A DNA stretch of 5,688 bases from Clostridia bacterium (GTDB lineage Bacteria; Bacillota; Clostridia; Oscillospirales; CAG-272). The stretch is from NCBI GenBank assembly GCA_017456685.1, contig JAFTIV010000014.1:1-5688 (forward strand), written 5' to 3'. The notes under the pieces were generated by a model. That model worked only from the letters and a program-made list of their open reading frames with translations. It had not been told where the DNA came from and ran no database searches. The stretch's first letter is position 1. Each line of letters starts with the position of its first letter. The translations under genes and the position numbers were made by a program. Shown here piece by piece: positions 1-3,915 of this stretch.

Positions 1-1
1 C

Positions 2-178
2 AAAATGGCACATAAGTCGGGAATGAATTATGAGGCTCGCAAAATCGACTTTAAGCTGTACGACAGTATGGGGCGACCAATAGAGCCTCAAAAGCCCAAA
101 TTCCGTGAAAACTGTAACACCTGTGGCAATAAGATGATATGCTCGGGCTGTGCCGATTGCGGAAAATGCGACAAATAA
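2..178 (+). CDS. C-terminal fragment of unrecognised protein with six-cysteine tail
   Basis: The reading frame is open from the left edge and ends at TAA 176-178, giving 58 visible residues. I do not recognise the family. The first ~36 residues are polar and basic, without a membrane segment. The last 21 hold six cysteines (visible residues 38, 41, 47, 50, 53, 56) spaced C-x2-C-x5-C-x2-C-x2-C-x2-C, ending CGKCDK at the stop. Such a tail could bind zinc or an iron-sulfur cluster, or act as a redox-active thiol tail; that is inference. The spacing is not the classical CxxCxxCxxxC ferredoxin motif. An ATG at position 5 exists, but its upstream flank is cut off and no ribosome binding site can be seen, so a truncated longer protein is more likely than a 57-residue gene. 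It converges on the kinase gene and shares its terminator. Confidence 0.6.
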   Translation, partial: KMAHKSGMNYEARKIDFKLYDSMGRPIEPQKPKFRENCNTCGNKMICSGCADCGKCDK

Positions 179-208
179 AAAACACACTTGGGATCCAAGT
201 GTGTTTTT
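178..208. terminator. Bidirectional intrinsic terminator between convergent genes
   Basis: A perfect 14-bp stem (178-191 with 195-208) has a 3-nt loop GAT. The core is AACACACTTGG paired with CCAAGTGTGTT, flanked by A-runs on the left and T-runs on the right, so each strand has a U-tract after the hairpin. It starts at the last base of the upstream + strand stop codon and lies 2 bp beyond the stop of the - strand kinase gene, so it can end both transcripts. Confidence 0.9.
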
Positions 209-210
209 GC

Positions 211-1044
211 TTATTTTATTTTTTCAATAAGCCAAGGCAAGGATTTTTCAAACATAGTTCCATATGAATGCTCCTTAGCATAAGGAACAGTTGCGCGAAT
301 ACACTCAACCGTAAAGCCGACTGCAAGCCTAAGCGCCTCACGATCTGTTGCTCCGCGCGTGATAGCACCTGCAAAAACGCTTGCAAAGGTATCGCCCGTT
401 CCGTGGAAGCTCATTGGAATGTTGTCCTCGAAATATGAGTAAAATTCATCAACCTCGCTATCGTACAAAACCGCACCCTGTGTGCCTTTTTCATATGAAA
501 CGCCTGTTAAAATAGCCTTCCTTGGTCCCATTTTACAAAGAGCGCGTAAAATATTTTTTATGTAAGACTCATCATACTCGCTCTTGTATTCAAGTCCAAG
601 CATAAATGAAGCCTCAGTAAGGTTAGGCACAACAATGTCAGCCATAGCACAAAGCCTCGCCATATGAGATGGAAAATCGGGAGAGAAGCCTGTGTATAGC
701 CTGCCGTGGTCACCCATTGCAGGGTCAACAAAGAGAAGAGTGTCTCCCTTGCGAAACTCGCGTGCAAATTCCATAACATAATTTATTTGCTCAACTGAGC
801 CGAGATAGCCCGTGTAAATTGTATCAAAATGCAAATTGTATTTCTTCCAATGCTCCTTGATTTTCGGTATATCATCACTGAGGTCACGGAAGGTGAAGCC
901 CTCAAATCCCCCTGTATGTGTAGATAAAACCGAGGTTGGAATAATGGCACACTCAACACCCATTGCCGAAATAATAGGCAACGCAACGGTTATAGAGCAT
1001 TTTCCAAAGCAAGAAATATCTTGAATGGTAACAATCCTTTTCAT
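211..1044 (-). CDS. pdxY: Pyridoxal/pyridoxamine kinase (PfkB/ribokinase superfamily)
   Basis: The 277-residue product matches the PdxY/PdxK-type vitamin B6 kinases, which phosphorylate pyridoxal, pyridoxamine or pyridoxine with ATP in the cytoplasm to salvage B6 into pyridoxal 5'-phosphate. Visible signatures in order are the N-terminal QDISCFGKCSIT (8-19), TGYLGS (78-83), DPAMGDHGRLY (107-117), PNLTEA (140-145), and the anion-hole/catalytic GTGD (215-218) with D218 as the expected catalytic base. Length is normal and no key motif is missing. The start is set by GAGGTG (1050-1055, - strand) 5 nt before ATG, under a consensus promoter. It is a single-gene unit, divergent from pduL. The Firmicute branch is often annotated pyridoxamine kinase; the preferred B6 vitamer cannot be told from sequence, so the symbol is by family. 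Confidence 0.9.
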   Translation of the reverse strand: MKRIVTIQDISCFGKCSITVALPIISAMGVECAIIPTSVLSTHTGGFEGFTFRDLSDDIPKIKEHWKKYNLHFDTIYTGYLGSVEQINYVMEFAREFRKGDTLLFVDPAMGDHGRLYTGFSPDFPSHMARLCAMADIVVPNLTEASFMLGLEYKSEYDESYIKNILRALCKMGPRKAILTGVSYEKGTQGAVLYDSEVDEFYSYFEDNIPMSFHGTGDTFASVFAGAITRGATDREALRLAVGFTVECIRATVPYAKEHSYGTMFEKSLPWLIEKIK

Positions 1045-1063
1045 AAAATCACCTCATGCGAAA

Positions 1064-1092
1064 ATTATACAACTCACCGCAAAAAATGTCAA
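1064..1092 (-). promoter_or_regulatory. Sigma-A promoter of the B6 kinase gene
   Basis: Read on the - strand, a perfect -35 TTGACA (1087-1092) is followed by a 17-bp spacer and a perfect -10 TATAAT (1064-1069). The -10 lies 9 bp upstream of the GAGGTG ribosome binding site, so the leader is very short. A full-consensus promoter suggests strong basal transcription unless it is repressed. Confidence 0.88.
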
Positions 1093-1103
1093 TACCTTTG
1101 ACA
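1087..1103. promoter_or_regulatory. Possible operator palindrome over the kinase -35 box
   Basis: TGTCAA (1087-1092) and TTGACA (1098-1103) form a 6-bp inverted repeat with a 5-bp centre (TACCT). The left arm is the -35 box of the kinase promoter, so a dimeric repressor bound here would block it. The region is AT-rich and the arms are short, so chance is a real alternative. No regulator gene is adjacent. Confidence 0.3.
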
Positions 1104-1139
1104 AAAAAACAAAATATCTCAAAAATTTTTATTATCTTA

Positions 1140-1168
1140 TTTACAATTTAGGAAAAGTGTGTTAATAT
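1140..1168 (+). promoter_or_regulatory. Promoter of pduL with extended -10
   Basis: The -35 is TTTACA (1140-1145), followed by a 17-bp spacer and the -10 TAATAT (1163-1168), with a TGT extension directly before the -10 (1160-1162). An A/T-run-rich stretch lies upstream (about 1101-1139) and could act as an UP element. The ribosome binding site AAGGAGA is at 1187-1193. Confidence 0.75.
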
Positions 1169-1201
1169 ATATACGATAAAAAATTCAAGGAGATACATAT
1201 T

Positions 1202-1774
1202 ATGGAAAACAAAGTAATTGTTGAAACAAGCGCACGTCATGTTCACCTTACTAAGGAGCATGTTGAAATCCTTTTCGGTAAGGGTCACGCTCTTACATTT
1301 AAGAAGGACCTTAGCCAGCCTGGTCAGTTCGCTTGCGAGGAAAGAGTAACAGTTGTAGGACCAAAGAATAAGATTGAAAGAGTAATCGTTTTAGGCCCAG
1401 AAAGAAAGGCTTCACAGGTTGAGGTTTCACTCACCGATGCTCGTAACCTTGGCATTACAGCTCCCGTTCGCGAGAGTGGCGATGTTGCAGGCTCAGGTGC
1501 TTGCAAGCTCGTAGGACCTTGCGGAGAGGTTGACCTTGAAGAGGGCGTAATCGTTGCAAAGAGACATATTCACTTCACCCCAGACGAGGCTGCAGCAGCA
1601 GGCGTTGTAGATAAAGAGGTTGTTAAGGTAAAGATTAACTCACAAAGAACAACAATCTTTGATGATGTAGTTGTAAGAGTTCATCCTAACTTCAGCGCAG
1701 CTATGCACATTGACACCGATGAGTCAAATGCTTCTTGCGCATTCGGCGAAATCTACGGCGAAATCATTAAGTAA
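1202..1774 (+). CDS. pduL: Phosphate propanoyltransferase / phosphotransacetylase PduL
   Basis: The 190-residue product is a PduL-type acyltransferase, which interconverts acyl-CoA (acetyl- or propionyl-CoA) plus phosphate with acyl-phosphate plus CoA. It is unrelated in fold to classical Pta. The protein has two related halves. Zinc-ligand motifs are visible: RHVHL (H13, H15), KRHIHF (H122, H124) and MHIDTDE (H169). The usual DEANA after that last motif reads DESNA here, a mild change. The first motif begins within 12 residues of the start, so the N-terminal extension that sends PduL into bacterial microcompartments is absent. No shell or diol-dehydratase gene is adjacent, so a cytosolic fermentative role with an acetate kinase elsewhere is inferred. 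The start is supported by AAGGAGA 8 nt upstream. It is monocistronic: own promoter, own terminator. Confidence 0.93.
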   Translation: MENKVIVETSARHVHLTKEHVEILFGKGHALTFKKDLSQPGQFACEERVTVVGPKNKIERVIVLGPERKASQVEVSLTDARNLGITAPVRESGDVAGSGACKLVGPCGEVDLEEGVIVAKRHIHFTPDEAAAAGVVDKEVVKVKINSQRTTIFDDVVVRVHPNFSAAMHIDTDESNASCAFGEIYGEIIK

Positions 1775-1788
1775 TTAAAAATCAATTC

Positions 1789-1815
1789 AAAAAGCGCCAA
1801 TTTTGGCGCTTTTTT
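1789..1815 (+). terminator. Intrinsic terminator of pduL
   Basis: The stem AGCGCCA (1793-1799) pairs with TGGCGCT (1804-1810) around the loop ATTT. It is extended by four A-T pairs (1789-1792 with 1811-1814) and runs into a T-tract. It begins 14 bp after the pduL stop. Confidence 0.92.
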
Positions 1816-1842
1816 ACTTTTTTGTGAATTATTTCCTCAACC

Positions 1843-1871
1843 TTGACAAGCGTGCAATATTGTGATAAAAT
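1843..1871 (+). promoter_or_regulatory. Promoter of the hydrolase / lipid kinase operon
   Basis: A perfect -35 TTGACA (1843-1848) is followed by a 17-bp spacer and the -10 TAAAAT (1866-1871), with TGA directly before the -10 (1863-1865) as an extended -10. The spacer contains GTGCAATAT (1852-1860), a word that also sits in the spacer of the promoter at 3831-3859. The ribosome binding site TGGAGAG is at 1896-1902. Confidence 0.85.
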
Positions 1872-1907
1872 ATACATAACTATGGAGTTTTAATTTGGAG
1901 AGAATAA

Positions 1908-2561
1908 ATGATACAATTTTTAAACAAAGAATTTTCGGGGGAGAAAAAGGGCCTGAATTACATTCTTACAACACCCACAGGCTTTGACAAAAGCGAGCAT
2001 CTCCCACTTCTCGTTTTCCTTCATGGTGCAGGAGAGCGCGGAGACGATCTTGAGCTTTTAAAGGCTCATGCCATCCCGAAGCTTTTTACAAATAATCAAG
2101 ATTATGGCGGACTTCGCGTAATCACCCTGTCGCCTCAATGCCCACAGGAGCGAACATGGTACGATTATAAATGGGAGGTAATCTCTCTCATTAAAAGCGT
2201 CGCTGAGGAGTATAATGTAGATGAGAGCCGAATTTCACTTTGCGGAATTAGCATGGGTGGATTTGGTACTTGGGAAATCTCTCTTCAAGTGCCCGAGCTT
2301 TTCTCGGCAATTGCCCCAGTCTGCGGTGGCGGTATGAACTGGCGCGCTTGGTATGTTAGAAATTTACCAATTAGAGTATATCACGGACGCCTTGATGACA
2401 TAGTTCCGCTTTCACAATCGGAGGCTATGGTAAATTCCATAAGGCTTCAGGGTGGAAATGTAGAATTCACAATTTATGATGATTTAGGACACTGTTGCTG
2501 GGAAAGAGCATTTGAGCACACCGATTTAATTTCTTGGCTTGTAAACTCAAAAAAGCAATAA
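1908..2561 (+). CDS. Cytoplasmic alpha/beta hydrolase (predicted esterase/peptidase)
   Basis: The 217-residue product is a compact alpha/beta-hydrolase of the dienelactone-hydrolase/prolyl-oligopeptidase-like group often labelled predicted peptidase, phospholipase or carboxylesterase. Visible features are HGAGERG (39-45) for the oxyanion hole, the nucleophile elbow GISMGG (113-118) with S115, the likely acid D163 in HGRLDDIVP, and H195 in DLGHCCW. The triad is therefore complete and an active serine hydrolase is expected. There is no signal peptide or membrane segment, so it should be cytoplasmic. The substrate cannot be deduced; an ester or short peptide is the family-level guess. The start is chosen by TGGAGAG 5 nt upstream. 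It is first in a two-gene operon, and its stop codon overlaps the ribosome binding site of the lipid kinase gene. Confidence 0.85.
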   Translation: MIQFLNKEFSGEKKGLNYILTTPTGFDKSEHLPLLVFLHGAGERGDDLELLKAHAIPKLFTNNQDYGGLRVITLSPQCPQERTWYDYKWEVISLIKSVAEEYNVDESRISLCGISMGGFGTWEISLQVPELFSAIAPVCGGGMNWRAWYVRNLPIRVYHGRLDDIVPLSQSEAMVNSIRLQGGNVEFTIYDDLGHCCWERAFEHTDLISWLVNSKKQ

Positions 2562-2570
2562 GGAGTAGTT

Positions 2571-3485
2571 ATGGAGATTATAACTAACGCAAAAAGAAAA
2601 ATCAAAAAGGTATTTCATGTTCTTAACCCATTTGCCGGAAAAGGTAAGGCAAGCGATATCAAGGACACAATTGAGGAAACCGAGGACGAAAGCGTTTATA
2701 TGTCAAAATCGACAGACGACGCAACAGAGTTTATAATAAACGCTCTCAAGGAAAACCCCGATACCTGCTTCACCGTTTACGGCGGAGACGGCACAGTTTT
2801 TAGGGCAGTAAATGCTCTTATGAATAGCGGTTGTGCAGACACAGCCTCACTCAAAATCGTGCCCGTAGGAAGCGGAAACGACTTTGTTCGCTCGTTTGCT
2901 GGCGAAAAGGGTGATTGCCTTGTCGATGTAATGAAATTCAACGACAGATATGCTATAAATGTTGTGAATGTAGGCTTCGATTGCGAGGTTGTTCGTCGCG
3001 CAACGGCTCTTAAGAAAAAGCCCCTTATCTCGGGAAAAATGGCGTACATATTCGGCGTAGTTGGTGAGCTTGTTACTAAAAAGCCCATTGATGCCGTAAT
3101 TACGCTCACATACCCCGACGGAAGCCAAGAGGTAATTGAGGAAAAAATTCTTCTTGCTGCAATCTGTAACGGAAAATGGTATGGCGGAGGCTTCCAGCTC
3201 GCCCCTGACGCAAACACAGGCGACGGACTCTTGGAGGTCGAAATCGTTCGTAATGTCAGTCGTTCAAAGTTTATCAGCTTGGTAGGCGATTACAGAAAGG
3301 GAACACATATTGATACCGAAACAGGAACAGTAAAGGATAAATTTAAGGATATCGTTTACTATAAAAAATGCGTTGCTGTAAAGATTGAGGGTGTTTGTAG
3401 CGTTTGCGCAGACGGAGAAATCTTTGAGGAAAGCGTTGTAGATGTTAAGGTTATCCCAGGCGCATTAAACTATATAATTGACTAA
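2571..3485 (+). CDS. Diacylglycerol/sphingosine-kinase family lipid kinase (YegS/DgkB-like)
   Basis: The 304-residue product belongs to the soluble DAGK-catalytic lipid kinases, which phosphorylate diacylglycerol or a related lipid with ATP at the inner membrane face. The nucleotide-binding domain shows NPFAGKGK (19-26), GGDGT (71-75) and GSGNDF (101-105 preceded by G100). The C-terminal beta-domain shows GGGFQLAPDA (205-214), GDGLLEVEIV (217-226) and ADGE (280-283), where the Asp of DGE is the expected catalytic base by analogy to DgkB. Length is normal. Possible roles are recycling of diacylglycerol from lipoteichoic-acid or polar-lipid turnover, but relatives have varied substrates, so no symbol is given. 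AAGGAG (2560-2565) overlaps the preceding stop and lies 5 nt before the ATG; the 9-bp gap indicates co-transcription with the hydrolase. Confidence 0.9.
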   Translation: MEIITNAKRKIKKVFHVLNPFAGKGKASDIKDTIEETEDESVYMSKSTDDATEFIINALKENPDTCFTVYGGDGTVFRAVNALMNSGCADTASLKIVPVGSGNDFVRSFAGEKGDCLVDVMKFNDRYAINVVNVGFDCEVVRRATALKKKPLISGKMAYIFGVVGELVTKKPIDAVITLTYPDGSQEVIEEKILLAAICNGKWYGGGFQLAPDANTGDGLLEVEIVRNVSRSKFISLVGDYRKGTHIDTETGTVKDKFKDIVYYKKCVAVKIEGVCSVCADGEIFEESVVDVKVIPGALNYIID

Positions 3486-3487
3486 CT

Positions 3488-3514
3488 AAAAGCACCGAGC
3501 AATCGGTGCTTTTT
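3488..3514 (+). terminator. Intrinsic terminator of the hydrolase / lipid kinase operon
   Basis: The stem AGCACCGA (3491-3498) pairs with TCGGTGCT (3503-3510) around the GNRA-type tetraloop GCAA. It is extended by A-T pairs (3488-3490 with 3511-3513) and followed by a T-tract. It begins 3 bp after the lipid kinase stop. Confidence 0.93.
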
Positions 3515-3526
3515 GATTTTGCCTCG

Positions 3527-3543
3527 TTCTCGCAACGCGAGAA
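3527..3543. repeat. Small hairpin leading repeat copy A
   Basis: TTCTCGC pairs perfectly with GCGAGAA around the loop AAC, 2 bp before the long repeat copy starts. No T-tract follows, so it is not a terminator. A counterpart of different sequence lies exactly 141 bp downstream, at the same position relative to copy B. Confidence 0.6.
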
Positions 3544-3545
3544 TT

Positions 3546-3643
3546 TCACTTGTGTATTTTGCACCCTGTGAGAGGAAAAAGAAGAGATAAGAGTGAAAAG
3601 TGAAGAGTGAAGAGCGAAGAGATGATTTTTGTGCAAAATGCAC
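3546..3643. repeat. Long direct repeat, copy A
   Basis: The first 90 bp (3546-3635) match 3687-3776 with a single mismatch (C in GCACCC against A in GCACAC, near repeat base 20). Both copies then end in AAATGCAC; here this follows at once (3636-3643). Inside is a nearly pure-purine segment with four tandem 7-mers of AGAGTGA type (3590-3617). ATTTTGCAC near the left end (3556-3564) is the inverse of GTGCAAAAT at the right end (3631-3639), so the unit carries subterminal 9-bp inverted repeats. No protein-coding potential is apparent. It may be a member of a dispersed intergenic repeat family. Confidence 0.85.
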
Positions 3644-3667
3644 CTTTAAAATAGACTAATCTCCGCA

Positions 3668-3683
3668 TTTTGCGATAGCAAAA
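3668..3683. repeat. Small hairpin leading repeat copy B
   Basis: TTTTGC (3668-3673) pairs with GCAAAA (3678-3683) around the loop GATA. It sits 141 bp after the hairpin at 3527, the same offset as the long repeats. The arms differ in sequence from the first hairpin, yet pairing is kept. Confidence 0.5.
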
Positions 3684-3686
3684 ATA

Positions 3687-3794
3687 TCACTTGTGTATTT
3701 TGCACACTGTGAGAGGAAAAAGAAGAGATAAGAGTGAAAAGTGAAGAGTGAAGAGCGAAGAGATGATTTTTGTGCATTATTGTGCAAAATGCAC
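3687..3794. repeat. Long direct repeat, copy B, with a 10-bp insertion
   Basis: This is the second copy of the repeat, 89 of 90 bp identical over 3687-3776. After that block an extra TTATTGTGCA (3777-3786) is present before the shared AAATGCAC end (3787-3794). The extra segment resembles the preceding TTTTTGTGCA, so it looks like a short local duplication. The tandem purine 7-mers fall at 3731-3758. A 43-bp unrelated spacer (3644-3686, including hairpin B) separates it from copy A. Confidence 0.85.
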
Positions 3795-3800
3795 AAAAAT
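3766..3800. repeat. 11-bp perfect inverted repeat at the end of copy B
   Basis: ATTTTTGTGCA (3766-3776) is the exact inverse complement of TGCACAAAAAT (3790-3800), with a 13-nt loop that itself contains GTGCA. No T-tract follows on either strand, since the right side enters a G-run. It is therefore more likely a repeat boundary or protein-binding structure than a terminator. Confidence 0.6.
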
Positions 3801-3801
3801 C

Positions 3802-3811
3802 GGGGGGGGGG
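3802..3811 (+). repeat. Homopolymer run of ten G upstream of the surface-protein promoter
   Basis: Ten consecutive G lie in otherwise AT-rich DNA, 19 bp before the -35 box of the leucine-rich-repeat gene. Such tracts slip during replication and in some bacteria change expression of surface genes. They are also prone to length error in sequencing. Confidence 0.8.
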
Positions 3812-3830
3812 ATTTGTTAATTGTGCAATA

Positions 3831-3859
3831 TTGACAATATGTGCAATATATGATATAAT
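3831..3859 (+). promoter_or_regulatory. Consensus promoter of the leucine-rich-repeat protein gene
   Basis: A perfect -35 TTGACA (3831-3836), a 17-bp spacer and a perfect -10 TATAAT (3854-3859), with TGA just before the -10, form a full extended-consensus promoter. GTGCAATAT occurs twice, 18 bp apart: just upstream of and into the -35 box (3823-3831), and within the spacer (3841-3849). ATATTG-A-CAATAT (3828-3840) is a small inverted repeat across the -35. These are candidate regulator sites. Confidence 0.88.
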
Positions 3860-3886
3860 TATTCCATAAAAATATATTATACGCCC

Positions 3887-3902
3887 GCGGGGGCTTCCCC
3901 GT
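3887..3902 (+). promoter_or_regulatory. GC-rich 5' leader hairpin abutting the ribosome binding site
   Basis: CGGGG (3888-3892) pairs with CCCCG (3897-3901) around the loop GCTT, plus a possible G-U pair at the base (3887 with 3902). It ends directly against AAGGAG (3903-3908), the ribosome binding site of the gene starting at 3916. It stands out in a very AT-rich leader. It could protect the 5' end of the mRNA or hold the binding site exposed; it does not sequester that site in the form drawn. Confidence 0.6.
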
Positions 3903-3915
3903 AAGGAGAAAATTT

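Noticed and set aside
5..178. Small complete gene starting at ATG 5
   Set aside because: Only four bases precede the ATG, so no ribosome binding site can be judged, and the frame stays open to the left edge. A truncated longer gene is the safer reading.
836..1024. 62-residue + strand frame inside the B6 kinase gene
   Set aside because: It is antisense to a well-supported kinase with all its motifs, and has no recognisable product or ribosome binding site.
1098..1126. Second + strand promoter using TTGACA at 1098-1103 for pduL
   Set aside because: The position 17 bp downstream reads AAAAAT, a poor -10 box. The TTTACA/TAATAT promoter at 1140-1168 fits much better.
2777..3217. 146-residue - strand frame inside the lipid kinase gene
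   Set aside because: It is the shadow of a strongly motif-supported gene on the other strand; the composition is unlike a real protein and it is not linked to any promoter.
3451..3636. 61-residue - strand frame across the terminator and repeat copy A
   Set aside because: It runs through a terminator and low-complexity purine repeats and overlaps the lipid kinase end, so it is a by-product of the repeat.
3546..3776. CRISPR array
   Set aside because: There are only two repeat units, of about 90 bp, which is too long for CRISPR repeats, with one intervening segment that is itself structured. No cas gene is present.
3766..3811. Terminator formed by the 11-bp inverted repeat
   Set aside because: The stem is followed by a G-run on the + strand and by non-T-rich repeat sequence on the - strand, so the U-tract is missing.
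3860..3915. Riboswitch in the surface-protein leader
   Set aside because: The leader is only about 50 nt, with one short hairpin and no alternative terminator or known aptamer core.
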